Below are positions 9,076 to 18,875 of a DNA stretch of 47,136 bases, piece after piece. The notes beneath the pieces are model-generated. The model saw only the letters and a program-made list of their open reading frames with translations. It searched no databases and was not told where the DNA came from. A program made the translations under genes and the position numbers. The stretch's first letter is position 1. Every line of letters starts with the position of its first letter. This DNA is from Psittacicella hinzii (lineage in GTDB: Bacteria; Pseudomonadota; Gammaproteobacteria; Enterobacterales; Psittacicellaceae): the NCBI RefSeq assembly GCF_003585885.1, contig NZ_NRHC01000011.1, forward strand, positions 1 through 47,136. The letters run 5' to 3'.

Positions 9076-10209
9076 ATGTATGGTAAGTTAACCAAAACAA
9101 AGATTAAAGAGGGCGTTAAAAGAGCATTGGAAAAAGGGGTAAGAGTACGTTTATCAGACGGTAATGCTCTCTTTCTAGAAATACCTCCAAAACAATTGGG
9201 CAGAGGTACTTGGTACTATTATACACGCGTTAATGGCGTGACTAAGAGAATTAAAATCGGAGATTATGTCTACGATAGTAATCTAGGCATGTCCGTAGAA
9301 GAAGCTCGCGAGGCTACCTATTTAAAACGAAAAGAGGTACAAGAAAATCGCGAGCTATCTATTTATCCGACAGTGGCTGAACTTAGTCAATACTATATTT
9401 CATCAAAAGAGAAGAAACTATCAGAAAATTCTTTAAAAACTTATAAATATTTAGATAAGAAACTTAAAGAGATCTCTTTAAGTAACATAAAATCGATAGA
9501 TCTCAAACCTAGCTTATTACGTGAAGAGTTTAAAAAATTGTCAAATAGTGGTGCTAGGGTTATGAGATCTATATATAATTATCTCCTATCAGTGTTATCT
9601 TTTGCGGCAAAAGAACAGTTAATAAATCCAATTGAGCTACCTGATTACAGTAACTTACTTTTTGAAGATCATAAAGTTAAATCACACAACGCGCTTGAGT
9701 TTTCTCAGATGAGTGATTTTATTAATCATATAATAAATGGCGATTTTAATTATGACCAACTTCGTCTAACTGTGTTAATTATTTGCACGGCTTGCAGGAT
9801 GAAAGAGGTGCAAAATCTAAATTTAGATGAGTTAAAAGGTAACTGGTGGATAATCCCAGAAGAGAGAATGAAAGCCAAAAGAGAACATCAAATATACTTA
9901 GTTGATGAACTCAAACCTTTATTTTATGAGTTTAATAGTGGTTATGTAGATCGAAATATAACTAAGCCCTTTAATTGCACATTTCACGGCTTTAGAACTA
10001 CGTTTATGACCACAATGTATCAGAGATATCCTAATTATGAAGCGGCGCTATCTGCTTGTATTGCACACGGTAAAAAAGTAGTTAACCAAGCCGATAAGTT
10101 TTATAACAGATATGAGTTTCAAACAGAAAAAGAATTTCTCTTTAAAGAATGGTTTAAGCTCTTAGTTGAGAATACAAATATTTTGAAGTTAATCGATAAA
10201 CTTAAATAG
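9076..10209 (+). CDS. int: tyrosine site-specific integrase
   Basis: 377 residues. The N-terminal arm-binding DUF4102 domain (about 1-95) has RVRLSDGNALFLEIPP and SVEEAREATYLKRKEV. A SAM-like core-binding domain lies at about 98-185, and the catalytic domain from about 205. The active-site set appears complete: R241 (TACRMKEVQNL), Lys in the beta hairpin near 266-268, H304 and R307 (HGFR), H331, and Y343 in FYNRY. An AAGG sequence precedes the ATG. It belongs to the P4-like integrase group that catalyses phage integration and, with an excisionase, excision. It marks the left end of the prophage. Confidence 0.93.
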   Translation: MYGKLTKTKIKEGVKRALEKGVRVRLSDGNALFLEIPPKQLGRGTWYYYTRVNGVTKRIKIGDYVYDSNLGMSVEEAREATYLKRKEVQENRELSIYPTVAELSQYYISSKEKKLSENSLKTYKYLDKKLKEISLSNIKSIDLKPSLLREEFKKLSNSGARVMRSIYNYLLSVLSFAAKEQLINPIELPDYSNLLFEDHKVKSHNALEFSQMSDFINHIINGDFNYDQLRLTVLIICTACRMKEVQNLNLDELKGNWWIIPEERMKAKREHQIYLVDELKPLFYEFNSGYVDRNITKPFNCTFHGFRTTFMTTMYQRYPNYEAALSACIAHGKKVVNQADKFYNRYEFQTEKEFLFKEWFKLLVENTNILKLIDKLK

Positions 10210-10216
10210 GTGAAGA

Positions 10217-11149
10217 ATGTTAAGAATATTAATTATTGAGGGCGCTGATAAGGTAGGTAAGTCTTACTTTATTGACAAATTGCAAACAGTGCTAATGGGT
10301 ATCAATGTCCATGTTGTGTCAGACTTAAAACAAGATTTAATCTTTACCAAGTGGCTACGTGATTACATTGGCAATGGTAACATTAAAGAGCTTAACCCTT
10401 TAAGTCAAGCTATTCTTTTCGGAGTAGCTGGCAATAATAACTTGCATTTTGATTTGCAAAGAATTGCCGAGGAATTAGAGGTGGGTAATCGTGAAGATGA
10501 AAAGCATTTATTTATCTTAGATAGATCTGCCATTTCTAGTGTAATCTATACTTTAGCAAATCATATCAGTGAACAAATTAAGATAACAGATCAGGATCTA
10601 ATTAATCCAGATAATTCTGACTCCCTCAACTTGTTTGATATGGACAAAATTAATCTAATGATTGAACAACCCCATATCAAGCGCACGCTTGACTTCATAA
10701 GAGAGTTGAGAAATAAAGAGTTAAGTTTTAAAACGAGGTCAGGCAAAGTTGCATATTGTCCGGGGCTCTTGTTTATTAAAACAGAATTAACTGGTGTACA
10801 ACTACAAAGATTAAAAGGATCATCTGATTATTATGAAGATGAACAAAAGCAGATAATAGTATCTCTTTTATTTAAGAACTACATACACAACCATAGAGCA
10901 AGAGCGCTCAATAATTTAGTACCGAAATATGGGTGTGAGTTTAATAATTTATTGTTGCAAAAATTAAACAACAAGAACTTAGTCACAGACGTAGTCGTTG
11001 ATAATTGTTTTTCAACGCACACAGGAGATGAGTTCTCACTAATTTGTGCAATGCAAAAATATGGTACTAACACACTGGAGTGTGTTGCTGACGTCGCTGA
11101 AGTGCTTAACTCTGAAAACTTTTGGGACGATAAGCTTTTAGGATTATAA
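10217..11149 (+). CDS. thymidylate kinase-like P-loop nucleotide kinase
   Basis: 310 residues. Residues 5-17 carry a thymidylate-kinase P-loop (LIIEGADKVGKSY, with K15 and S16), and LDRSAISSVIY at about 101-111 matches the family DR motif that positions the nucleotide. The known family converts dTMP to dTDP; viral relatives can act on other deoxynucleotides. Typical Tmk has about 210 residues, so the C-terminal third is not accounted for. It starts 7 bases after int with an AGGTG ribosome site, probably in one transcript, a place where phages often carry accessory genes. The substrate is inferred only from fold-level motifs. Confidence 0.65.
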   Translation: MLRILIIEGADKVGKSYFIDKLQTVLMGINVHVVSDLKQDLIFTKWLRDYIGNGNIKELNPLSQAILFGVAGNNNLHFDLQRIAEELEVGNREDEKHLFILDRSAISSVIYTLANHISEQIKITDQDLINPDNSDSLNLFDMDKINLMIEQPHIKRTLDFIRELRNKELSFKTRSGKVAYCPGLLFIKTELTGVQLQRLKGSSDYYEDEQKQIIVSLLFKNYIHNHRARALNNLVPKYGCEFNNLLLQKLNNKNLVTDVVVDNCFSTHTGDEFSLICAMQKYGTNTLECVADVAEVLNSENFWDDKLLGL

Positions 11150-11159
11150 TGTTCTAGCC

Positions 11160-11199
11160 TTTAGTTCTTATTTTATCTTGGTGGTCAATAAGAACTAAA
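11160..11199 (+). terminator. 13-bp perfect inverted repeat after the kinase gene
   Basis: TTTAGTTCTTATT (11160-11172) pairs with AATAAGAACTAAA (11187-11199) around a 14-base loop. It lies just past the kinase stop and upstream of the strong terminator at 11204. The T run is poor, so it may be a first, weaker terminator or an RNA-stabilising hairpin. Confidence 0.45.
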
Positions 11200-11203
11200 T
11201 TTT

Positions 11204-11233
11204 AATGCCTACTTTTTCAAGTAGGCATTTTTT
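11204..11233 (+). terminator. convergent rho-independent terminator
   Basis: AATGCCTACTT / AAGTAGGCATT forms a perfect 11-bp stem with a TTTC loop followed by a T run. It separates the plus-strand int-kinase unit from the end of the minus-strand tail operon and could act in both directions. Confidence 0.9.
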
Positions 11234-11259
11234 TATTGCTTAAAATAATTTTGTTAGCT

Positions 11260-11991
11260 TTAGTTGGATTTTTTAGCCTTAGCTTTCTTAGCTTTATCCT
11301 CTTCGGCTTTTCTCAAGGCAAGCTTATACAGATCTGTAATAAACTCCGGAGCATACTCACGTACTTCATCATAGAACTCATCTGCTTCTTTACCAACTAA
11401 ATCCTGAAGTTTCTTCTCTTTCACTCTTAAGGTCAGATAGCTTTCGAAGTGGTTCAGAGCTTGCGCTAAATTTAACGCAACTTCTTGATTTTTAAGGATA
11501 TCCTCAATTTTGTCAGTTGCGGTAACGTTGTTTAGTAAGCAGTACTTGTAAATTTCGCTAGTATTTGGTAACTTGTCAGGTTTATTTTTGTACTCACGTG
11601 CTTCTAGTAAAAACTGACGTTCTAATAACTGATCAGAGAAAGTGTTACGTGTTTGCGTAACCCACTTATCCGCGCGTTCGCGGATAATACGCATAGCTTC
11701 TTCCACTGCTGAAGAGTTAACATAACTTAAGTACAGTTCTCTTTCCTCTTCAGTTTGCACATACTGCTGAAGATCTCTATCCCAGTGGGCAAAATCGTCC
11801 TCAATGTATGGCTTAGGTGGTAGTGAGGGATAACCCTCTCTATCAGGTTGAACATACTCCAGATTACTTAAGTAGTAATCATAATCATCTTCATCAATTT
11901 CTAAACTTGTTAAAGTTGGCGCTAAGGTGGTGCCATTTGTTTTGTGAAATTGATTTGTATCTGGGTCATACCAATATTTAACTTCAGTCAT
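11260..11991 (-). CDS. tail fibre assembly-like protein (Tfa-type)
   Basis: 243 residues. The N-terminal part resembles phage tail fibre assembly chaperones: a YWYDPDTNQFH opening, a LEIDEDDYDYYLS segment and REGYPSLPPKPY correspond to the family pattern of a short beta region, an Asp/Glu-rich helix and a Gly-Tyr-Pro motif. The C-terminal half is charged and helical and ends in a Lys/Ala-rich tail. It is the last gene of the tail operon, directly after the fibre gene, where Tfa genes sit. Similarity is by eye, so the name is tentative. Confidence 0.5.
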   Translation of the reverse strand: MTEVKYWYDPDTNQFHKTNGTTLAPTLTSLEIDEDDYDYYLSNLEYVQPDREGYPSLPPKPYIEDDFAHWDRDLQQYVQTEEERELYLSYVNSSAVEEAMRIIRERADKWVTQTRNTFSDQLLERQFLLEAREYKNKPDKLPNTSEIYKYCLLNNVTATDKIEDILKNQEVALNLAQALNHFESYLTLRVKEKKLQDLVGKEADEFYDEVREYAPEFITDLYKLALRKAEEDKAKKAKAKKSN

Positions 11992-12009
11992 AGTTCTCCT
12001 TTATCAAAT

Positions 12010-12771
12010 TTAAAATCCAATTGCAAACCAAAGAAAGCTAACTCTATTATTGCTTAGCGTTTCTTTAACGTAAAAAGTAAAGCCCTCTTTATCGTTTAAG
12101 TTACTATCTTCATCAAGGTAAACCTCTGTTTTGCCGGCTTTACTTGCAAATGGTGAAAATAACACAAACATACACTGGTTATCAAATGCCTTGGTGAAAG
12201 TAACTCGTTTTTTAGTATTTACTGGATTAACATCAGAGTATAAACCTTTTTTTATAGTTAGCCCGCCGGGTTTTGATGAAAATTGCTCATTAGTACCGTT
12301 TGGTTTTTGTTTTGCGCTTATAGTTGCTTCAGAGTTGTAATTTCTTGGACTATTTTCAAAGAAAGCAAGAGCTAGAAGTACTTGCTTTAATACGTCCATA
12401 GTTACTAGCTGATTACTTTCATTATTAAGATCTGCTGAACTTTTACCAGTCTGATAAATGGTTAGATCCTTTAAGAAATGTTCTGGACTATGGTTCTGTC
12501 CAGAATTAGCTGTGCGCTGTGCATAGATTGCTGGTAGAGCATTCTCCCATGTGTAGTCAGTTGTCCAGATATTCTTGTAATTACTCTTTCCTGTGTCAGT
12601 GATGTAATTTAAGCTCTTATAATTACTATCAAAAAATACCTGCCCCTCTAGGTTGGTAGCTGTATTGGGGGCTTGCATGGTTAATGAGTAAGTTAAACCT
12701 GCTTTAAAAGTATCAAATACATCAATAGGATTATGATCTGATCCTATAATCTCTAATAATCTAATCGCCAT
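12010..12771 (-). CDS. putative tail fibre / receptor-binding protein
   Basis: 253 residues. The C-terminal 70 or so residues, from KKRVTFTKAFDNQCMFVLF through FYVKETLSNNRVSFLWFAIGF, resemble the Gp53-like C-terminal domain of phage tail fibres, which ends in a buried aromatic W-A-I-G strand. The N-terminal part starts MAIRLLEIIGSDHNPIDVFD and would attach to the tail tip; it is not recognised. It lies between the J-type tip protein and the Tfa-like gene, which supports a host-recognition role. Confidence 0.6.
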   Translation of the reverse strand: MAIRLLEIIGSDHNPIDVFDTFKAGLTYSLTMQAPNTATNLEGQVFFDSNYKSLNYITDTGKSNYKNIWTTDYTWENALPAIYAQRTANSGQNHSPEHFLKDLTIYQTGKSSADLNNESNQLVTMDVLKQVLLALAFFENSPRNYNSEATISAKQKPNGTNEQFSSKPGGLTIKKGLYSDVNPVNTKKRVTFTKAFDNQCMFVLFSPFASKAGKTEVYLDEDSNLNDKEGFTFYVKETLSNNRVSFLWFAIGF

Positions 12772-12779
12772 TTAAATCC

Positions 12780-15700
12780 TTAATTTGTGTAGTAAACGGT
12801 AAAATTTACTCTTGCAGAAATAGGTTTGTTTTCTAAGTCTACAGTAGTCGCCTTAAAAGTTCTCTTATTGCTACTTACGTCGTCATCATAACGTACATAA
12901 GCCTGTGCATTGCTTGGGTTTGTGTTAGTTATTTCAGTTCTTAAAATGTTTACCATTTCAGTTGAACTTACAACTAAAGTGCCCTCTCCTTTGCTATTTG
13001 TAACAATCGATAAGCCTTGAGTTTTCTCTTCTACGGTTGTGCTATTTCTAATAACCTCAATAGCGGTAAGGTCGTAAATAAGTGAGTTTAAATCTTCTTT
13101 AGCTCCATATTTAAGACCTAAGGCTAAGTTATCCTTATCCAGATAATACCCACTAGTGCTTTTGGTGGTTATTACTTTTTCAACATTTACCCCGCCAATT
13201 GTTACCCCTCTAAGTAAAAGCTCATCACTATTTTTGATTAAATCTTGTTCACTCTTATCTAGACTTTTAAAAGATACAACTGACTTGTAATCCCCAGCCA
13301 TAGCAAAGTTATCTGGATCTCTCCAGGAGCGATTGTTAACGGATTTTATGCGATAAGTTTTTACCCTGTCGCCTGTAAAAATAGCTCTGTAAGTTGCTGG
13401 AGAAAATGCAACTGTTCTGATCTTAGTATTGTTTTCACGATGATAAGGTCGTCCACTATTGCCCGGCACAGTTAAACGCGAAATATCAATAACATAGTTA
13501 GGTATATTAACCTGTGTAGTGTTATTGCTCTTTATACTAACTGACCCCTTTTTAAAATATTGAAAATCATAAACATTGAAACATCTGAACTCGTATGCGT
13601 ATTTTTTCTTTGATAGTTCACTAACGCTGAAAATTGGAGTTTGCACTTGAGTTCTAACTTCTTGATTATTCCATAGAATGGTGTACTTTAAAAAGCGCCA
13701 ATTGGTACTCGTTTTGTCCAGTATTATCCAGTCAGGTTTAGCTTCGTTATCATTAACTAGCATAATTTGCGCTGAGGTGCCATTAATATCCACTTTAGCT
13801 TCTGGTGCGTTGCCAGAGATATTAAAATCAACCTCTTCAACAAGCTCATACTCTTTTCCAATTAAGCTAGAATATTCTACTTTGTAAGATTTACTCTCCC
13901 TTAAACGTAGCACATCAAAAAGATCGTACTTAAACGTAATAGAAGAGCTTTTAGTCGAGAATATACTTTTGTCCGTCTTAATGGTTACATCGTTCAATTT
14001 GACCCTTATATTTGCAAATAAAGGCACATTAACAACCTGATCATTGCTTGGTGTATTAATCTCTAATTTGTTATTACCCCTTACGCTGTTATGAACATAT
14101 AACTGTGCGTATTGGGTATCAACTTTAGCGTAAAAAGAACAGTCAATAATGCCCCAGTCATCATTCTTGTAATTCTTAGGTAATAGTTGATTAATAGCAC
14201 GATTAACAGGTACAACTTTACAATACAGAGGTCGGTAATAGTAACTTACGCCGTCGATGTCCTTACTTAAAAGAGAGCTCTGAAGTTTTAAAATTTCGAT
14301 CTCATTTGCTGAAAAGGTTGCATTTATGCGTGCAGAATTACTTTTGCTTACATCAATAACAACTATCTTGTTATTGCTTTCAGTTAGAAGTTCGCTCGCA
14401 TTAGTACGTAAGTTTTTAGGGTCAGAGCTGAACATTAATTTAACGTTTTCTATGTTCTTCTCATTGATTACATCTGTAAAGTTAACAGAGGTAGAAATGT
14501 TAATGTTTGAACGGGTAGATTTCTTTGTAACAATACTTAGATTATTAATCTTAGGTTTGCTAGGTACTAAGCTAGGTATGTTAATTTTGTAATCAAATTT
14601 TAAATAACCAGACTGGTTAATTGTGTCATTAATTACTGGATAGATTAAAATTTCAGTATCAGTCACTGGTAAACTTTGATCGCAAACAAAAATAATTTTG
14701 TTAGTGTCTGTTATCCCACTAAATAGTGCGCTTTGAGTTTTCTTATTACTAACTAACACGCGGTAGTTAGTACCGTCTCCTCGTGACTGATCGCTCCATG
14801 TAATAGTAAGTTTAACTTGACCATTACTTAGAGATAAATTAGCTTTAGCACTGCTAAGATTACTAACTTGCATTTGTAATCCGTAGTTGTTAGACTCGGT
14901 TGTGAAACCTATATCAACCTTACCGTCTACAACGTCAAACTTGACATTACTATATTTTTGTGCTTGGTAAGTAATTGTATGGTCAGGGCTAATCGATTTG
15001 CTAATAATACGATAGTATGACGGGGTGAAGTTTGTGGTGTAAACCGTATAAGTATCGTAGACTTTTGGCGGTGGTGCTTCAGTGATATCAATGGTTACGT
15101 AATAACCTTTATCATCTTTTTGCAAATCGTGTAAGTCATAAGTTAAAAGATCTTTACCACTTGACACTTGAAGATAAATCTTTTTCTCTTTTTTAAGTTT
15201 ATCGTCCAAGATATCAAAGTATAGATTTGCGGTGGTGCCATTTGTTGTGATTGCTTTAAAGCGACCATTAGCATACATACCTGAAACAATATAATCAGAG
15301 ATTGCAACCACATCGCCAACCTCTACCATAATGCTGTCATAATTACCAGTAAAGCTTACCGTATTAGTTTCAAACTTCTCAACTGCTAAGATAAATTTTC
15401 CATAGCGTATTGCCTGCTCTTTGCTTGTGCAACCTGTTAATGTCACACTTTTTGAAGCACGATAATCGCTCGCGTTTTTACTATCATTTACGAAAACTGA
15501 ACTCGTGTTATAGTCATTATCTGGATCGCTATATTTAACCTCAACTCTCTTGTTACGTGTACGTAATGCTGAACCTTGGTAGGTAAATTTACCATTAATT
15601 ACGTTTGAGTTAGCAAACATATAAACATGGCTTTGCGGTCGCTCTATGAGCATTTTAATTCCGGTATCGCTATCTACGATATTGGCACGACATTCCCCCG

Positions 15701-17378
15701 CGATCTGATTGATAATGTTAAACGCTTTAGCTGTCTTTGTAATTACCCCGTTGAACGTCCATCTCGGTGTACCGTCAACTAACTCATCACAGTATTGTGC
15801 ACAGTTATAAAAGCTCCATTTATCAACTTTATCTATTGGGATTTGTGCGCCTAAGCCAATGTAAAGATCTGTTAATAAATCGTAAATTATCCACGCAGGG
15901 TTGTTTGTCCAGTCAATCTTAAATTTACCGTCCCATTCTCCAGTGTATTGACGAGAATAAGGATTATAGTTAGTAGGTATTTTTACAAGACGCCCATAGA
16001 TATGAAATTTTCTAGTTGGTTCTTTGGTATAGCTTTTATTGTCCCACACACTAGTAACATAAGCTAAGGACGGGTACGACGGAGTATATTCTCTAACGGC
16101 TTGAACCCTGCTAAATTTCAACGGGTTAGAGCGGTTTGTGTCGTCTTCAATCTCTTCATTTTCACGGTAAACTGTGATAGTTAAAGGATATTCTTCATCA
16201 CTTGTGACGTAGTACTTAAAACTAAATTCCTTATCATTGGTCCACTTGCCTGTAATGGTGTCTTTGAAAAGAGTATATTTTTCCCCTTGTGCATTAGTTA
16301 CTTCAATTTTTGCTTTGACTTCTGCGTCAATTAACTGTGGGATTAACAAAACTACTTCAACATAAGAAGCGTTAGGGTAATTAACTGTTACAACTGCTGG
16401 GGTATCTTGATGAACGCTTTTATCTACTTTCTTAGTTACACTAGGGTAGTTATTTAAGTAAGGTATACTTTGGGTTGCCCAGCCGTGCACTAACTCACTT
16501 TGCACATTAGGCAACATTTTGATACCTTTAGCGTTCAAGATAGGTGTGTCATCGATGTAAATACTTCTATGCCCGTCAACTAATCCGCCGATAGGTCCAA
16601 TAGATAAAACATCTATCACATTCTCCTGTTGCACTAAGGTATTGGTTGGGTAATCTATCTTAGGCGTAACGCTTCGCTTAAATAATCTAGCAACTAATTT
16701 CGAACCTTTAGAGGTGTCAGGTACAACTCTCTGCTCAACCTTTTCGACCCCACTAGGTATGTTTGCCTTAAAGCTTCTAACTAGTTTTGCTATCTGTGAG
16801 TTCTGTGAAAGAATTTCATTTAATACTCTTTTACCAGAGCGACTAATACTCTGGGTTAGGGTGATGTAACTTTTAATATCTAGTAGAATTTCATTCTGTT
16901 TTTCGTGGCTACCATTAAGGTAGCTAGCACGATAATAATCCAGTACGTGACTATTAAAATTTAAATTATTAAGAGCTAGTGCCCAACCGTAAAATTGAGA
17001 GAAATAAGCCCCCTCACTTTCGCTGTAAGATTGTAATTTTGCAAGCAGTTCCTGAACATCTTCGCGCTTATCAAATGCTTCCTGCGCTTCTCTAACCAGC
17101 ACATTAATTAGGTATTGCGTCACGTTAATAAAAGCTTTACCATACTCACTGTAATAGGTAAAACTAAAACGTTCTTTAAAGAAATCTAAGGCGTCAGGTT
17201 CTGAAAAGCGCAAAATATCATCAACTTGCTCAATATACTGAACTGCAATTTTATACAATTCTTTATAAGGTGGCTCTTTACTAACCTTAATTTTGTAAGG
17301 AGATAGATGTAAGCTTTTAAAAGCTAATTCTCTCTCGTTTAACTTCTGAAATAAATCATCATTTTGTACCTCAGACAT
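12780..17378 (-). CDS. J: tail tip / host specificity protein J
   Basis: Lambda gpJ-type central tail fibre, the protein that contacts the host receptor. Recognisable from about residue 250 by NVIDVLSIGPIGGLVDG and SIYIDDTPI, followed by the phage-tail-tip hub region (WIIYDLLTDLYIGLGAQIP, then CAQYCDELVDG) and fibronectin-like modules. It has 1532 residues against 1132 in lambda; about 200 N-terminal residues precede the signature and the C-terminal part is long and beta-rich. Its ATG overlaps the stop of the I-like gene (TAATG), implying translational coupling. Confidence 0.9.
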   Translation of the reverse strand: MSEVQNDDLFQKLNERELAFKSLHLSPYKIKVSKEPPYKELYKIAVQYIEQVDDILRFSEPDALDFFKERFSFTYYSEYGKAFINVTQYLINVLVREAQEAFDKREDVQELLAKLQSYSESEGAYFSQFYGWALALNNLNFNSHVLDYYRASYLNGSHEKQNEILLDIKSYITLTQSISRSGKRVLNEILSQNSQIAKLVRSFKANIPSGVEKVEQRVVPDTSKGSKLVARLFKRSVTPKIDYPTNTLVQQENVIDVLSIGPIGGLVDGHRSIYIDDTPILNAKGIKMLPNVQSELVHGWATQSIPYLNNYPSVTKKVDKSVHQDTPAVVTVNYPNASYVEVVLLIPQLIDAEVKAKIEVTNAQGEKYTLFKDTITGKWTNDKEFSFKYYVTSDEEYPLTITVYRENEEIEDDTNRSNPLKFSRVQAVREYTPSYPSLAYVTSVWDNKSYTKEPTRKFHIYGRLVKIPTNYNPYSRQYTGEWDGKFKIDWTNNPAWIIYDLLTDLYIGLGAQIPIDKVDKWSFYNCAQYCDELVDGTPRWTFNGVITKTAKAFNIINQIAGECRANIVDSDTGIKMLIERPQSHVYMFANSNVINGKFTYQGSALRTRNKRVEVKYSDPDNDYNTSSVFVNDSKNASDYRASKSVTLTGCTSKEQAIRYGKFILAVEKFETNTVSFTGNYDSIMVEVGDVVAISDYIVSGMYANGRFKAITTNGTTANLYFDILDDKLKKEKKIYLQVSSGKDLLTYDLHDLQKDDKGYYVTIDITEAPPPKVYDTYTVYTTNFTPSYYRIISKSISPDHTITYQAQKYSNVKFDVVDGKVDIGFTTESNNYGLQMQVSNLSSAKANLSLSNGQVKLTITWSDQSRGDGTNYRVLVSNKKTQSALFSGITDTNKIIFVCDQSLPVTDTEILIYPVINDTINQSGYLKFDYKINIPSLVPSKPKINNLSIVTKKSTRSNINISTSVNFTDVINEKNIENVKLMFSSDPKNLRTNASELLTESNNKIVVIDVSKSNSARINATFSANEIEILKLQSSLLSKDIDGVSYYYRPLYCKVVPVNRAINQLLPKNYKNDDWGIIDCSFYAKVDTQYAQLYVHNSVRGNNKLEINTPSNDQVVNVPLFANIRVKLNDVTIKTDKSIFSTKSSSITFKYDLFDVLRLRESKSYKVEYSSLIGKEYELVEEVDFNISGNAPEAKVDINGTSAQIMLVNDNEAKPDWIILDKTSTNWRFLKYTILWNNQEVRTQVQTPIFSVSELSKKKYAYEFRCFNVYDFQYFKKGSVSIKSNNTTQVNIPNYVIDISRLTVPGNSGRPYHRENNTKIRTVAFSPATYRAIFTGDRVKTYRIKSVNNRSWRDPDNFAMAGDYKSVVSFKSLDKSEQDLIKNSDELLLRGVTIGGVNVEKVITTKSTSGYYLDKDNLALGLKYGAKEDLNSLIYDLTAIEVIRNSTTVEEKTQGLSIVTNSKGEGTLVVSSTEMVNILRTEITNTNPSNAQAYVRYDDDVSSNKRTFKATTVDLENKPISARVNFTVYYTN

Positions 17379-18520
17379 TATAAGGTTCCCCCTAACTTAA
17401 CGTAATTCTTCTTAGCTTGTGCAAATGTTTTTCCACTTTTTCCGTCTTCGCCAATCTGGTAGTACGCCTGTGCAATTGCTAACTCTAAGTATGCTTCTAC
17501 TTTCTGAAAAGTCTCATCTTGTGTCAGATCTTCAAAAGCAAACTGGGCACTAATTAAGTCCTTAGTTGGGTGAAGCCAGTAACGGGTATAAGTATACCTA
17601 TGTATAGATTGCCCCCCAGATTTATCATTGTATCTCCCATAAACAATGTAAGAATATTGTTCTGTTGAGATTTCATAACTATAGTAGCTATTGCCATTAA
17701 TCTTACTATTACGCTGATTTTGAGTTTGTGTTAAATGGGTGGCGCTTCTATTATGATATCTCTTAATATTCTCATCTTTGTATACGGTTACATCAATACG
17801 ATAATCTTGATATTTCTTTTCAAGCATAGTGGCTCGTTCATTGCTTAGCTTTCTTCTTTCTTGCTCTTCGATAGCAATGCTTGCGAAGTCAATCGTACGC
17901 TGATGTGCGCTGTATAAGTCGGCGTAGTTTACTTTTTCTTCTTCACTTTTACCAGTGTTAATTTTCTCTAACAATTTAGTTTCTGCTTGAGTTTGTTCAG
18001 TGCTAGGTTTGCTTAAAATCTGACTATTTAAGTGCTTAGATAACACAACCGAACCGGTCTTAATTTTGCCGTAAACGATAGGGATAGTTTTGCCCTCTAT
18101 ATCATTTTTCATGTTATTTGTAAAGGCGTCTTTACCCTCGCCGTCTTCGTCGTTATTCTGTGTAGTGGAGTCAGTTCCTTTTTTCTTTAAGCCTAAAATA
18201 CTTTTGAAGACATTTACCACGCCCTTAAAGAGGTTCTTAACTCCTTTCCAAATTTTGCCAAGAAAGCTAGCCGTATAAACTGGGATAATATGCAGTTCAT
18301 CTTGATCCTTTAAGACAACATCAACATCTTCTAATGGCGTTAAGCTGTCGTTTAAAAGGTAGATAAATACTATACCCGCCCCCTGCATGCGTTTAAATTC
18401 ATTTTTAAAGCCTTTATAACGACATTCAAGGCATTCTGCTAGTTCTCCTATTGATCTAATATTTACGTCGCAATACGGGGCAAATTTGCGTGCTAAATGG
18501 CTGTATAGTTTCACTCTCAT
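17378..18520 (-). CDS. I: tail assembly protein I-like
   Basis: 380 residues. The N-terminal 80 residues look like a ubiquitin-like gpI fold (VKLYSHLARKFAPYC ... DEDELHIIP-type ending), then a hydrophobic stretch around 82-110 (FLGKIWKGVKNLFKGVVNVFKSILGL), then a long charged C-terminal region with repeated Tyr residues. Lambda gpI has about 220 residues, so the C-terminal half is an addition. The start lies 65 bases inside the K-like gene in another frame and the end overlaps the J start, as in lambda-like tail operons. Confidence 0.75.
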   Translation of the reverse strand: MRVKLYSHLARKFAPYCDVNIRSIGELAECLECRYKGFKNEFKRMQGAGIVFIYLLNDSLTPLEDVDVVLKDQDELHIIPVYTASFLGKIWKGVKNLFKGVVNVFKSILGLKKKGTDSTTQNNDEDGEGKDAFTNNMKNDIEGKTIPIVYGKIKTGSVVLSKHLNSQILSKPSTEQTQAETKLLEKINTGKSEEEKVNYADLYSAHQRTIDFASIAIEEQERRKLSNERATMLEKKYQDYRIDVTVYKDENIKRYHNRSATHLTQTQNQRNSKINGNSYYSYEISTEQYSYIVYGRYNDKSGGQSIHRYTYTRYWLHPTKDLISAQFAFEDLTQDETFQKVEAYLELAIAQAYYQIGEDGKSGKTFAQAKKNYVKLGGTL

Positions 18521-18875
18521 AATCTACTCCTTGAAAATATAAATATTCTCTTTCTTGGTTACCCGCTAAAAACAGATACCAACCCTCGCTCGAGAATTGC
18601 ATTTGAGCGTAATCTTTTTCAGAAAATTCTAATTTACCCTTAGCAGGATGAGAGTGAACAATTGCTTTGAGCGTACCATTCTTAACGTGCTCGAAATACT
18701 TCTGTGTAGCAAAATAAGCTTTATCTTCTTCAGGATCATCTGCTGTGACATCAAGCAATTCTATAGATCCGTTTTGTATGTTCTCAATAACCAACACACT
18801 GATTTCTCCATTTGGATATTTATCTGCTAAGGCTTGTAATTGCTCTGCTTGCTCTTTACTCAGTTCCAACTTCAA
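18456..18875 (-). CDS. K: tail protein K-like, JAB/MPN domain only
   Basis: 139 residues forming a JAB/MPN metalloprotease-like domain; the JAMM signature is visible as IVHSHPAKGKLEFSEKD (His-x-His-Pro ... Ser-x-x-Asp). Lambda gpK couples this domain to a C-terminal NlpC/P60 peptidase; that second domain is absent here. The longest frame starts with TTG at 18875, directly abutting GAGGGG; the TTG at 18869 has better spacing to that Shine-Dalgarno and may be the true start. It overlaps both neighbours (L start region and I). Confidence 0.75.
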   Translation of the reverse strand: MKLELSKEQAEQLQALADKYPNGEISVLVIENIQNGSIELLDVTADDPEEDKAYFATQKYFEHVKNGTLKAIVHSHPAKGKLEFSEKDYAQMQFSSEGWYLFLAGNQEREYLYFQGVDYESETIQPFSTQICPVLRRKY

